Positions 36,684 to 49,640 of a stretch of 64,000 nucleotides of DNA are shown here, one piece after another (the stretch's first letter is position 1; each line of letters opens with the position of its first letter). The stretch is from positions 374,501-438,500 of the forward strand of contig BSBK01006430.1 of assembly GCA_027943335.1 (NCBI GenBank). The letters are read 5' to 3'. The position numbers and the translations under genes are program-made. Origin of the DNA: Chamaecyparis obtusa (lineage: Eukaryota > Streptophyta > Pinopsida > Cupressales > Cupressaceae). The notes below the pieces were generated by a model that saw nothing but the letters and a program-made list of their open reading frames with translations, did not search any database and was not told where the DNA came from.

Positions 36684-37850
36684 ACTGACTACTCCTCAGC
36701 CTACAAAAGAAGCTACAAAGCCAGTGTTGGTCAACACTGATCAGGAAAAGGAGGCTCCAAGTTGCAACTCCAAAGCCAATATCATGCAAGGTAGGAACTC
36801 AAAACCACCTCCCTTTTATGTATCCTTAATTATTGGAAAATATTTAGTACATAACTATATGATAGATAGTGGAGCTACTAGCACTATAATGCCCAAGAAA
36901 GTGGTCGAACAATTAGGACTAAAATATGAACCCTTCCAAAAGAAGGTTACACAACTTGATGGATCCTTAGTTAACACTATAGGTGTGGCTAAGGATACTA
37001 GCCTAATCCTTCATGCTAGTCCTAATTTCTCCATCCTCCTTGATATATATATCATAGATCTCCCTGCTTTATTTTCCATATGTCTATCAAGGGAGTTTAA
37101 AGCTAAGATAGGAGGTTACCTATCTTCTAATTGGTCTCACATGCTTTTTCACACAAGATATGGTACCAAGGTTACCATTAAATTAGAATCATTAGCAGCA
37201 CACCATATAGAGCCATATGTGTCCAATACCATCAATGCAAGCTGCCCTATATTCGATGACAATGATTTTCCAACTATCAGAGAAGTGAGCACTAAGATAG
37301 AAAGTATCCCTGATATTTTCTTAGATGAACTAGAATTAGAAAAGTCTTTTGAAGCCCAAGAGAATATCATTTGGGATGCTGGTTTGGGAAGTTATTTGAT
37401 ACAATAAAGTGGATCCATAGAGCCAAGCCTTCTCAAGGAGGACACTGATTCAGAGGATTAGAATAATCAGGTTTGGGAAAAAAAATTTGATGGAGCTAGA
37501 AGTACACATGGTTCTAGTGGTGGTGCTATGCTAGTGTCTCCAAAGGGAGAAAAGTACTATACAGCTTTCAGATTTAGTTTCTCCTGCACTAGCAACACTG
37601 TGGAATATGAAAGCTTTGTGACTGGCCTGGAGTGGGCTAGAAAAAGAGGGCTCAAAGCCTTAAAAGTTTATGGTGACAGTGAGTTAGTATTCAGCCAAGT
37701 GAGAAGGATAAGTGCAACCAAAAATGATACTTTGAGAGCATACAAACATAGAGTTTGGGATGCAATTGAAGACTTTTGTGCTTTCAATATTGTTGCTATC
37801 CCTAGAAAGCTAAATCAAAATGCAGATAGATTAGTTGCTATTTGATCTTA
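36684..37850 (+). pseudogene. Protease and upstream archaeal-type RNase H of the gypsy pol
   Basis: The aspartic protease motif YMIDSGATSTIM is near 36855-36890, followed by a full protease-like stretch. A TAA (37405-37407) and a TAG (37459-37461) follow. Then comes an RNase H domain: FDGARSTHGSSGGAML, NTVEYESFVTGLEWA, VYGDSELVFSQV, KLNQNADRLVA. All four acidic residues of an RNase H site are present: Asp 37489, Glu 37603, Asp 37675, Asp 37825. This matches the additional 'archaeal' RNase H of Tat-like plant elements, but it stands between protease and RT instead of after the RT-linked RNase H. It is followed by stops (TGA 37843-37845, TAG 37849-37851). Confidence 0.85.
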
Positions 37851-37851
37851 G

Positions 37852-40800
37852 TATGATATTCCAAATAGTATTTCAAAGGAGGAGATCCAACAGCATATCA
37901 AAGTGATTGTCAGACCTTCTATCCCTAACAATGATACTAATTGGCAAGTGTTTGACAATGATGAGCAAATTCTGCAGTTCTTGTTTGAAGAAGATGTCTT
38001 CTCAAAACATAACCAAGATAGGCTATCACAAAATTATGGTGACCAAGTGATACAACTTAATTCTAATAAGATGCCTAGAGGTCTCGTCACCTTAGAGACT
38101 ATCTTCAACAATGATGATCAAGTTAAGAAGAATAAGGCTAGCCTGGTAGTTCAACAAGAACATTGTGTTGAATTAGAGTTGGAGCCAGATAAGAGCTTAC
38201 AATTTGGAAAAGTAAACACTGAACTGGAAAAGAAAGCTTGCACTCAATTATTTAAAGAATTCAATGATGTTTTTATATGGCAATATGAAGACCTCAAAGG
38301 TTTTGATCCAGCCCTTGCTCAACACACTATTGAATTAGAGCCTAATGCCAAACTAGTAAGGCAAAAGCAAAGGCCTGTTAATCCCAAGCTTGAGCCACTT
38401 ATGCATAAAGAGGTTCTCAAATTGATAGAAAGTGGTATCATCTACCCCATCAAGCATACTAGTTGGGTTTCCAACCTTGTTCCTATAAGGAAGAAGAATG
38501 GGGAGTTGAGGTTATGTGTTGACTTCAGGGATCTTAATAGGGCCTCTCTAAAAGACTGCCATCCATTACCCTCTATGGAACAAATTTTACAATGGGTCTC
38601 TGGATCCGAGAGATTTTCATTATTGGATGGCTCTTCAAGATACAATCAGATCCTAGTCAATGAAGAGGATCAATATAATACTGCATTTACAACCAAGTGG
38701 GGAACCATGGCTTATCAAAAGATGCCCTTTGGTTTGTCAAATATAGATGCTACATTTCAAAAGGAAATGGATATGGCCTTTAAGAGCCTCATGTACAAGT
38801 TTGTACTGGTCTACTTGGATGACATAACTATCTATTCTAAACATGCAGCAAACCATATCAAACATCTGAGGAAGATTTTTGAAAGGTGTAGAGAATTTGG
38901 GATATCTCTTAATCCCAAGAAATGTGTGTTTGCAATTCATGAAGGAAAATTGCTGGGATATATAGTATCCAAGAAAGGAATTACAGTAGATCCTGGGAGA
39001 ATTGTAGCTATCTTAGAACTACCCTTGCCACATCATAAGAAAAGTCTCCAATCTTTCATAGGAAAGATTAACTTTGTCAGGCGTTTCTTGCCTAATATTG
39101 CAGATTTATTGAAGGCTTTGACAGCCATGTTAAAGAAGAGTTCAATTTTTAGCTGGACTAAAGAAGGAAAAGCTAATTTCCAGGCTATCAAAGAAGCCTT
39201 AACAGAAGCTCCTACCCTGTTAAACCCAAATTTCAGTAAGGATTTTATCCTTTATGCTTATGGAGGTCATGATGCTATATCTGCTATGTTGACTCAAGAG
39301 AATTCAGATGGATTGGAGTAGCCCATTGCTTTCTTTAGCAAAGGTTTAGAAGAATATGAACAAAGATACTCTTTTGTAGAGAAACATGTGCTTGCTATGG
39401 TGAAAAGCCTTAAAAGGTTCAAACACCTATTGACCCATAACAAGGTACACTTGAAGGTTACTCATCCAAGTGTCAAAGAATTTTTGCTTTCCAAGGACCT
39501 AAATGAGAAAAGAGCTGGTTGGGTTACCAAGGTGATGGAATATGACATTGATATCCAAACCACCAGGTTGGTTAGAGGAAGAGGTCTTTATGAGCATTTG
39601 GTAGAGGATGAAAGTTCAAAGAGATCAGAGCAAATGGATGCATCTTTGGTTGTGCATTCTACAAAAGAACATGCCAAGGTAGCAGTTTTGTTGCCTAATA
39701 TGATTCATTTCTTAAAGATAGGACAATGTCCTACAGACTTAGATTCAGCAAAGAGAAGATACTATAGGTTACAATCTGTTCCTTTTGTGCTGATAGATGA
39801 ATTTCTTTTTAGAAAGGATCACAATGGTGTCCTTTTAAGATGCATTGATTCAGAAAAGATAGCTGATGTCCTATTTGAATTTCATGATGGACCTTATGGA
39901 GGTCATTTCTCTCTTAGGACTACTACTTTTAAAATCATGAGGGCTAGATACTATTGGCCATCTATCTTCAAGGATAGTCATGAGTATGTGAGAAGATGCA
40001 TCAAGTGTGCCTTGTTTGCAGGAAAAGAAAGGCTTGCAGATCTACCCCTTCAGCTAGTTAAAACAGAGCAACCATTCATGAGATGGGGTATAGACTTCAT
40101 TGGCATGATCAATCCTACATCTGGTGCAGGACACAAGTGGATAATCACTACAACAGACTATTTCACTAGATGGACAGAGGCAATTGCCTTGAAAGAAGAA
40201 AATGAGAGTGTTGTATTAAGTTTTTATGATGATGTAATTCACAGATTTGGCACTCCAAACTCCATAATGTCAGATAATGCATTAGTGTTTACAGGCCTTA
40301 AAGTCTCAGACTAGGCAATCAAGAATGGCATTTATCTAAATACAAGCTCAAATTATTACCCTTGAGGCAATGGCTTAGCAGAATCAACAAATAAGAACCT
40401 AATTAGGATAATCAAGAAGACCCTGCAAGATAACCAGAGAGATTGGCATACCAAGTTGAAGTCTGCCTTATGGTTGGATAGGATTAACCCAAAGAAGATC
40501 ATTGGGAACTCTCCTTATGTGTTAGTATATGGTAGAGAAGCTAAGTTGTCCATCTCAACTAAGTTACCAGCTTTGGACTTGGCTACTCAATATGTCCTAT
40601 TTGAAGAAGGAGATCCCTTACAGATCAGGTATGCTCAGCTCATAGAGTTAGAAGAACTTAGAGATAAATCCATGAAAGACATGGAATTTCACCAGATACA
40701 AACAAAGAGAAGCTTTGATAAAAGAACCAGGATCAGAAACTTCAAAGTTGGAGATATAGTTCTCAAGTGGGATGAATTCAGATCCAGACCTAGCAGACAT

Positions 40801-40956
40801 ACAAAATTTGATTCATTCTGGGGTGGACCATTTGTTATTATAGAATGCAAGGGGCCTAATGCTTTTTAGCTATCAACTCTTGAAGGAGATGCCTTTCCTA
40901 TATCAATAAATGGTTTCCACTTGAAGCCCTATTTTGAGGTTAATCCATCTCTGTAA
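37852..40956 (+). pseudogene. RT, degenerate RNase H and integrase of the gypsy pol
   Basis: A linker (VRPSIPNNDTNWQVFDNDEQI) leads to RT with LRLCVDFRDLNRAS, MPFGLSN and the catalytic YLDD at 38812-38823. The RT-linked RNase H (FILYAYGGHDAISAMLTQ; LKVTHPSVKEFL) lacks the expected first and third catalytic Asp. Integrase follows: a zinc-finger region HDGPYGGHF...CIKC, WGIDFIG (about 40084), SDNALVF (about 40270) and GLAESTNK (about 40375), so the DDE triad is still present, then a GPFVIIECKG-type C-terminal module. In-frame stops at 39319-39321, 40312-40314, near 40363 and at 40867-40869 make it inactive. Pol ends at TAA 40954-40956. Confidence 0.9.
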
Positions 40957-41171
40957 ATATTTGTAATTATTTTTTCCCTACTTTCTTCCAGATTTCCTAG
41001 GTTAGTTTCTTGTTTTCAAAAAGTGCTCGCGCATAGTTTTTTGTTCCTCAATTCTAGCTTTACCTTTGTCAAAGGTTTTGTGCTCAGGAATAGACCCCAT
41101 GCCCAATGAATTATGTCAAGGTCACTGGTTTCCATGTCTAGCAGGCTAACATCTAGCAGAAATTGCCAAAA

Positions 41172-43888
41172 TGTTACCCAATTTCTCCTATCAAATGCAA
41201 ATTTGACTAAGCTCCATCCAAAGGTCTATGTTTTAACCCTGCCAAACACCTCAAAAAGTTTTATGAATTTATGTTCTATCCTCTGGCCTCTGCAATTCTT
41301 TAAACTCCCTGGACTACAAGTAAAAATTGAAAATCTAGCCGTTGTGCCAAAAAACCCTAAAAAACCCTAGGCCAGTTTCTTTTCCGTAGTTACTTTATTA
41401 GCCACTAAAGTCCCTGTATAAAGCATGTGTGTCTTTATCTCTTCCTTTAGTTTCCAAGTCTCTAAGTCCCTGGTGGAATATTCTTTTCATTCCCTGACTA
41501 TGTGAAAACCCTTTGTTCGCAAGATCTCCCAGTCGGAATGCATATTTCTTTTATTCCACAACTTGGAGAAAGTATCTTCAGTCGGGTGGTCACTTAATGT
41601 CACCTACAATTATCCTTCTTTTCAACAACTATGTGACTACATTATTTGCAAGATCTTTTATTCCTGGCGGTTTAGTCCCTGACATCTAGCGACCCAGCAG
41701 TGGTTTGTTCTCTTCAATTGCGTAATCGCCAGATGTTTTGGCAGTCTCGGTATGTGGGGGTCCCAGTTAGGAAGATCCAACGGCTAGCACATGATCTGAT
41801 GGAGTTCTTCTGACACATGAGATCTTGCACCAACTGTTGATCCTCATTTCATGCAGTGCTTAAATTGCTAGGTGGGTCTGATGCCAGGTCAAGATGACAT
41901 GCCAGTTTGTGATTGGCTGAAATACAAAGATGTGTCAGTAGGTCCAGTGCCGCATATTGCTGATGTGCTTGCATGTGATTGGCTTCTGGGTGATGATGAT
42001 GACTTCAATGGGTCCGAGTGTTTTAAGAAAGGTGGCAGTTTAAAGTGATCAATAGCTGGCGCATGATCTGAAAGAATCTTCAGGGGCTATGAGATCATGT
42101 GCCCACCGTCCGATGCAAATCAAGGTTCTGAGTGGGTCCATTGTCAGAAGCTTGCTGAAGTGTTTGCTGATAAAGTGAATGGAGTGAATGAAAGAACTAC
42201 ATGTGGCAATGGGCCCAGGGTTAACAAAGTATTTGGCAGCTCTGTTAAGTTCCCTTTGGTCACTTGTTCATGTAATAAGATAGCGATGCTCCAAATGATT
42301 TGGCGACTTGGTGACTAAAGGCTTTTCTCTTATTCTCAAAATGTAACTACGATTAGCTAAAAGATTTAGAAACTCCGCGACTATAGTGTTCGCATAGTCA
42401 CTTGACCAGACTAGGGTTGGGAGAAGTGTTTTGAGACTTGGAAAAGTGCTTTCAGTCACGCATTCACCGAGTGACTAAAGGAAGTGAAGGTCAAGGTGGG
42501 TCCAAACTGACAAATAGGTCGACATGTTCATTTCCCATTGGTTGCGATATGTTGATGTGGACTTTGACTTTTCAAATGAGGTTTGTGACTGTTTCAAGGG
42601 TGATCTGGGCCATTCATCTGCCGAGAAATGTTGGATATCAATGGTGATGTTTTAAAATTGACCTGCTAGTCATTGTTATTCAAATTCAAATCTATCTACA
42701 GGGTGTTCACCATTGTTTCGCGTAGAAAGCCATTTTTAAAACAAGGTAGCTAAAAAATTAATGTCTCAGGATGATTGCAGTTGGAAAGATGATGAAGAAA
42801 GTCTGAGCAACCATCGTGGGTCATTTCTTTCTTCCTGGGGTACCATGACATCAAGTTTGTACCAAAGGTAGATTAATCAAGGTTTCTTATTTGCAGGAAA
42901 ATCCAGTACTCAGATGTGCACGTAAAAGTGTGATCAGTTGAGATATTTCAAAGATGCATTTACATTCAGAATTGACAGAAGTAGGGTTTGATATTATTTT
43001 ATGCAAATCTATGTAACCCTAGTTAGGTTTTGACTCCTGCCTGCTTGCGAGGAGATGTATATATTAATTTTTGGAGCTTTTGAAGCTCAGAGTTCACATT
43101 TTGTAAAGAAGAAAATCTCTTTCTTAGAGAGCTATCTGTGGCATTTTTCACTGCCCTCTGGTTTTCTACATTCTATAATCTCCCATTGATAATTTAGATA
43201 TTGCAAAGGTATTTTGTGACATCCTTTCTATCCCTATGCTTCCTTGTCTGAATTCTCTCTTATTGAATTGAAGTATATGTATGTTTTTAGTGATATCTTA
43301 GGGTTCCTGATCCCTCTTTCTTTCTGCAATTCATGTGTATTCCTGTGGATGATCTGATTTGAATGGTCTTGTGGGTATATTTCAACCCCCTGACGGTCTG
43401 TCTCATTCCTATACCCAATTGCAGAGGTGAATGTTTGTTTGCAGGTTATAGATTGTGTCTAAATTCTTAGGAATGTTATTATTTGTGAAATTCTCTCTTT
43501 CCCTGAATAGCCTCTTTCTATTGTGGACCCTTCTATGAAATATTGATGCATGCCTATTTAGAAAGTTGTGATCTCCTAGACCTAAGTTCATTCATTGATC
43601 TCATCCTCTATACTGAGATTCAAATCATCATTTTAGTGTATCACCTAGTAGGTAGTCTTCTTTTTAGTCATTTCCCTTTCAACATTCCTTCTACCCCCTA
43701 TTCCCTTCAAGAATTTTACTTTCATGTCAAGAAGCAAATTAAGGTGATTATCCAAGAGGAACTAGCCTAGAATCTAGAGGTCTCATCTCAGTTAGCATAG
43801 GTCCCACACCTGGAGATGATTCCCATGTTATACTAGGTTATCAAGACTATGACAGCTTGAAACAAGGGTGCAAACTTAGTGTATAACA
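41172..43888 (+). repeat. Right (3') LTR, 2.72 kb, internally deleted
   Basis: It begins TGTTACCCAATTTC and ends GTATAACA, followed by the target duplication CTAAT. It matches the left LTR throughout, except that after TGGGTCAT (about 42830) it jumps to TTTCTTTCTTCCTGGGG, skipping about 2.6 kb of left-LTR sequence. The junction has at most 1-2 bp of overlap and there is no target duplication around the left-LTR segment, which favours a deletion here over an insertion there. Confidence 0.93.
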
Positions 43889-43893
43889 CTAAT

Positions 43894-46877
43894 CACAAGG
43901 GTTAGGTTTCAAGCATACCCTCCAGGTGAGTGTCATCACATACCCGGTAATTTTGGATCCTCCCTGGCAACCATGTAACCTCGGTACCCTCTTTCTGAAT
44001 AGGGATCCTCCATGGCAGTTACTCATGATCCCAGTACTCCAACAAGACTATGTGGCTATTAATATGTTTTCTTTCATTATATTTTGTTTACCCCCTTTCC
44101 TAGATTCATTATTAGGTTATCACTTTTTACTAACCCATAGGATCATTTGGAAACCACTTTAGGGTTCCAACCCCTATGGTGAGACACTCACCTATAGTAC
44201 CTAGTCCCCTACCCAAACATTCAAGTCATGAAAACATCAAGTACTTTTAAAAGATCCATCTCACAGGTCTAGGGAATCCTCTGGTGCACTCAGGCCACCC
44301 GAATGAGTCCTAGCCTCATATTATGGATTCTATCATAAGAAAAGTACTAAAATAAAATGAATAACATCTTATAATGCCAATAGAACCATGTATAAACATT
44401 CATAAGGTACAACATATAACTTTCCACATGCATTAACACAACATTCCATAGCTTGTTCATAAATCTAAGAAACCCTCATGCATTAATTTAACATTCTCAA
44501 GGGTGAAATGATGTAGACCAGATTCATGATAAAAAAAATTCAGGTGTCATAGGCCAAAATCCAAGCCCAAAATGACCAAATCAAATAGGAGTAAAACAAA
44601 TGAAGGACTCATAACTAAAAATCTACATAAAACATAAAAAGGAAAAACCTCAACTAGATCTTCCTAATACTTCCTTAAACTTTCCTAAACCATATATATA
44701 CATAGAAAAATACTTAATAACATCCAAATATATAACCATAACCCTCACAGGAAGAAATTTGGAAGAGATATACTATCATTTAATTCAACATTCTACCCGA
44801 AAACACTACACATTGCCATCAACAAAACCAAATCAATACCTCATTTAGCAATAGATACTTGTAGACCATAAGCACATTAAATAAAATCAAATACACACTA
44901 ATAAATTTATAGGAAGATATTTGGCCAAGAAACCTTACAAATACATGAATCACAACTTCCTATAAACAATATACTTTTACAATTGATTAATTGCTTTAAT
45001 GATTCATACAACCACAGAGTTTTAAAAATCATTCTAACGCATTACGCATTTCATACAAACATGCACATATAAAAACATACAGGAAAGAAGGTGATTCTTC
45101 CTAGTTCCAAATCCTACCTGAAGTCCTGCAGAGAATCCCTTCCAAAGTTGAGCATTCACAACACCTGTATCAACGAGCACCTTCTTTCAAGCTTCAAGAT
45201 AATGGTTGTCCTTCTGGGAAAAATTTCTAAATTCTTATGAAAACAAACATCCTCTTCCTCTCTAAGATTCTCCCATCTCCAATTAAATATTTTAGTTCCA
45301 GATTTTCTTCTATGAGATAATCTACTCAAATTCTTCTAGAAATCCCCAAATCTTTTCCAACTTCCTCCTTATTGTCCTCTTGGATAGACCCACACACAAA
45401 GATCTATAACTTTTGAACTACATAATATTTCTTTGATCACTCTGGTGAGAAGTGATGCACTTGGGTTCTTACCAACATATTAAAAACTTAGCAAGATCCA
45501 ACGATTGGTTAGAGAGGTATGGCCTGTACATCAGGACTGTATTTTTCTTGCAACAATTGTTTCTCCATTTTTTTGAGAAAAATAAAAACGTTGTTATCTT
45601 CCTCAACTCTTGTTAAAATTTACCATTTTCAAATTAAAATATCTATTCTCAGAATCTCCAGAACCAGATCTCTATGATATTATTTTCCATTTTTCCTCCC
45701 AAATCTCTCCATTCCTCCAAATATTCATATCCAACCTTGTGGTTAGAGGAGTTTCTTTATGGGAAGCAACTTCTCCAACTACTATAGTTGGTTACAAATA
45801 TTAAACAACTTTGTAAGCCTTAAATAAATATTTCATTATTTTTATTACTTATTTTACTTTACAAAAACCATTAATATAATAAAGATAAATAAGGTTACCA
45901 AATAACTCAAATGGCCCAAATGGAAACTAACTAGCCTAACTCCTAGGAGGTGTCGAGTTCAAAACCCCTAGGCAAGCTAGTTTTACTCTAGAAAGAGATA
46001 ATTACTTATAATCATTTTATTTTTATTTTATAATATATTATTTACTCTATTATTATAAAATACATTCACACATACAAAAAAACACATAACTATATAAATA
46101 TATTTATATACATGTAAGTATATATGTGTGCACCCATATATACATACACATATATATAATAAATTAAACCGCATACATCTAAATATATATATATTTAAAA
46201 TATAGAAAAGCATAATACTTTAACATACATAAAGAATAAAGAAAACACACTCGAAAACATAAATCTCCAAAATCAAGAAATTCATAATACTGATCAAACC
46301 CCCCAAGATAAGGTAACTTCCTAAATAGGAACTTAAGCCAACATGGAATCCTTGAGAGTATCTTGGAAATATCTCCACACAACAATGTTTGAGGATTTGA
46401 AGGCAGGCTCAGACCTGTCTAGCCAGGTGAAGTTGATGCCTTGTCCTTGCATCCTACATCATCAAGATGAGAGAATATATATACCAACATATATACAACA
46501 TAGTGGAAGATAAGGAGGGAGAGTGCAACATCGTGTGGATCTCCCATAGGAGTGACTATGACTACCTCTCCTCATTCCACAAGCACATCAGATAGTTTCA
46601 ATACCAAATCATAAATGGATTAGTAAGGTTAGTTCCAGAATAATCATTACTCCATATTGTAAAACAAGAATGAATCATCTTCATAATATAATCATGTAAA
46701 TATATATATAATGAAAATGTCCTACTGATAATGTAAATCAATTACTAACTTTCATGAACTAGTTTTACTAATCAAACATATGCTCAAAAGGTCTCATCAT
46801 CAAATATGAATAACCAAACATAGAGTCTATCATACTAAATGTAACAATCTTGTCAGGTTACTAGGGTGAGTGTTACA
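43894..46877 (-). mobile_element. Proximal part of the older antisense LTR
   Basis: On the minus strand AGGGGGAAAGGA (46878-46889) precedes TGTAACACTCACC, a clear polypurine tract and LTR start at 46877. The LTR would run leftwards through the gypsy insertion to 28409. The sequence from 43.9 to 46.9 kb is AT-rich with no gene. At about 45940 a short tRNA-B-box-like stretch (GTCGAGTTCAAAACCCC) may be an inserted SINE relic. Confidence 0.45.
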
Positions 46878-48066
46878 TCCTTTCCCCCTAGAATAAGGCT
46901 TGACCCTACAAGCCTACAAATAAATATGGATATGCAGCTCTAAGTCTACCAGTATCCTCTTATGCAGTTGAGGTATCATCACCTAAGTCTAGTATAGAGG
47001 AAACATACAGTCCACATTGCTAAAATAGCACAATCATGTCTAGTCTCAAGTATAACAAGTAGCATCATTAGAGTGGGTAGAACAATTAACCCTTAAGTGA
47101 TTATAACCAATTAACCTAAGATAATCATAAACATTGATAATGAGCATCTCACAAAGAAACATATAGATCTATTAGGTGATCACTTCACATCAAGGTCCTA
47201 AAATATCACTGACACATAAGAAGATATAAAGGGACATACCTATACAATATTTATCATTTCCCAAATTAGAATGTGAAGTTATAATGGTTGGAAGAGAGTT
47301 GGGTTAAGAAAACTCCTCAAGAAGGATCATTCTCTTATAAAAATAACCATGCAATCACATATAACACTTCCTAACTTCCAGTGAGCATATCTAGGACATG
47401 TTAGGGTTGGAGCGGCATTACAAAGGAGGCAAGAAAGAAAAGGTCTAATAGAGGAGAGAGAAAGGTATCTATGTCACTCTACCATTTCACATTACTACTA
47501 ACTAATAAGTTGGAGTTTCTATAGGGATGAGGGCTAAGGGAGGAAGTTTCTTGTAAATTCCATAAGGCGTTTCATTTTTCACTGAATACAAATACTAAGT
47601 TATAAAATGTTTGTAGGTTAAAGATTGTGAAACCCTACACAATTAAAAAATTAACAAAATACCATTCCAAAATGAATAAAAGAAACTAATAAAAATAATA
47701 GATAGAGAGGATGTTTTAATTGTCTTGTAAGCTACTTAGATGATTGTGTACCATTAAGTATCATTGTCAACTTCCTTTGTTCCAATAGAAGTATAAATGC
47801 AGATATAATGAACAAGGAACGAGACAAGTATATAGGGAGAGGTAGAAGGTGAGAAAGAAATATACAAAGATAAGATAGAAAGGAAGATATATAAAAATAT
47901 AATGGTTAGATAGAATAAAGATGAATTGAGGTACAAAACATATTATGAACATGCTCCATTTATTTATTATAAATTTGTTTTTAAAATAATAATATAATGA
48001 TTTCTTATTTATAATATAAAAAATATCACATAAAATAAATGTATTATAATATGCTTAACACATGAT
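46878..48066. other. Unassigned; possible internal debris of the antisense element
   Basis: If the LTR start at 46877 is right, the sequence just right of it is the untranslated end of that element's internal region. I find no integrase or chromodomain on the minus strand here. From about 47600 it is AT-rich. Confidence 0.35.
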
Positions 48067-48524
48067 TTTTTTCTTTGTATTATATATAAGAGGATAAAAA
48101 AAGATACAAAGTCAAAGTAACATCAACAGAGAGTACAAAAGAGGAGGCCCAACCTCACCAAACAAAGGAAACTACATCAGAATGTACAAATAAGAGTTCA
48201 AAGGAATAAAAGCCACTAGTGTAATATATCATTATGGGTGTCAACCCAAGCTGTCCACCCCAAAGATCCCTCCATCAACACAATATTCTTCCACTCCTAG
48301 ATTTGAGTTAGCATGAAAATCTCATCCTTTTTGGACTTGATGTTCTTCTTGATCTCCTGGTTGAGTCTCTTGCAGGTCCTCTCGAACATTTGAAGGTCAT
48401 CCAGGTTCCTTCTCCACTCATAACCATGCTTCATCTCATAAACAAAGAAGGTCGCATGACCATATTTTACGAATCTCCTTAGCTTATCCTTCTCCATCAT
48501 CATCATAGTGTGAACCTGCATAAA
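48067..48524 (-). mobile_element. 3' end of an L1-type LINE (ORF2 C-terminus and 3' UTR)
   Basis: On the minus strand this continues the LINE frame interrupted at 60739: ...KIFM joins QVHTMMMMEKDKLRRFV...EMKHGYEWRRNLDDLQMFERTCKRLNQ, to a stop just before 48297. The 3' UTR ends in CTTATATATAATACAAAGAAAAAAA, which looks like a LINE A-rich tail at about 48067. The right side, 48517-48524, is the left copy of the hAT target duplication. The 5' remainder is at 60.74-63.76 kb. Confidence 0.8.
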
Positions 48525-48910
48525 CGGGGATAACTTTAAGAAACCCCCTTTTAGGAAAAAGTGTAAAATCCTAGCGAATCGTACATTATTTTAGGGGGAA
48601 TTTGTTTTAATGCAGGTGAATTTTTTTTCAAATCCATGATTTTTCATAGTTTTTATTGGCGATTTTTTCCCCACTAAATGAAAATTTCATAAATTGCTGG
48701 TGAATAATTATCTTTTGAAGTAAAAAATTATAATATATGAGGCGAATAATTTTCTTTTCAAGTAAAAAATAATAATATATGAGGTGAATGATTTTCTTTT
48801 GAAGGGTAAAAAAAATATTTGTATTGGCAAATTTTATGTACTGTTTGAAAATTTATTTATTTTATTGGCTAATCGTTCGTTAATTATGGCAAAAAAAAAT
48901 ATTTTGTTGG
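48525..48910. repeat. Left terminal inverted repeat and subterminal motif cluster
   Basis: After the terminal repeat, variants of GGCGAAT(A) recur: AGCGAATC (48573), GGTGAATT (48615), GGCGATTT (about 48658), GGTGAATAAT (48699), GGCGAATAAT (48741), GGTGAATGAT (48783), GGCAAATT (about 48827). Three lie in near-repeats of about 42 bp that share TTTTCTTTT.AAG. Such clusters are the usual transposase-binding sites of hAT and CACTA ends. Confidence 0.65.
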
Positions 48911-49640
48911 CAATTTTCAAAAGATGGGAAATATTTTGTTATAATACCTTAGACTAACATACCTAACATACATACATTATTTTATAATGTTAAATATATT
49001 ATTTGATACCGTCCGATGATCCAAGATCAATGGCTGAAGTTTAATTTCGGCCCCAATTTCTTGAAGGAAATAAAGTTGTGGAGGAAGTCACCAGAATGTT
49101 GACACATATAAAATAAGGGTTAGTTGTCTACAGACTATAGTGTACACATGTTAGTATCGATATTCACGATTATATTACTATAGTGCAACTTGTAACCTCT
49201 TAAATCGGTAGGCAATAAATGCCTTGTCAGTGACAAGCGACATTCTTTAACTTGTCACGCATAGTAGACACGCACCACTTACAAATTCGTACAGATGCTA
49301 TAACTGATATCTGACATCTTTTGCATTTATGGGAAACATTTACTGCCAGATATGAAAGATTAAGTCCAAAATTTTAATTTCTCACATGCATGCATTTAGG
49401 GGAAAGATTTACATGAAAGATTTAGAGGCATTTTAAGGACAATGGATTTAATACCATTAAAGGCAAAATAATTTATTGCTAAGTAACGATCCAGAATTCA
49501 AGGGCTCTTTATAGACGATCTATCTTCATTATTCATCGATTCATCTTTGGCGTTTTCTAGATAATTTGTTTGTTTAGGGTCTGCAGTCTACAGTCTGCAA
49601 ATAATTTGTTTTTAAGTTTTATGTAGTTTTACTGTTTCAG

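Larger units (their letters stand above)
29293..43888 (+). mobile_element. Complete, decayed Ty3/gypsy retrotransposon (14.6 kb)
   Basis: LTRs start TGTTACCC and end GTATAACA (left copy ends GTATAATA). The 5-bp target duplication CTAAT is exact at 29288-29292 and 43889-43893. Order: LTR, PBS, gag, protease, archaeal-type RNase H, RT, second RNase H, integrase, LTR. Pol stays in one frame over 4 kb with about seven in-frame stops, mainly TAG/TAA where Gln codons are expected, plus one shift near 36680 between gag and pol. By eye, about 19 differences in the first 270 LTR bases (around 7%), many of them C/T, suggest an old, methylated insertion. No clear polypurine tract is seen before 41172. 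Confidence 0.95.
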
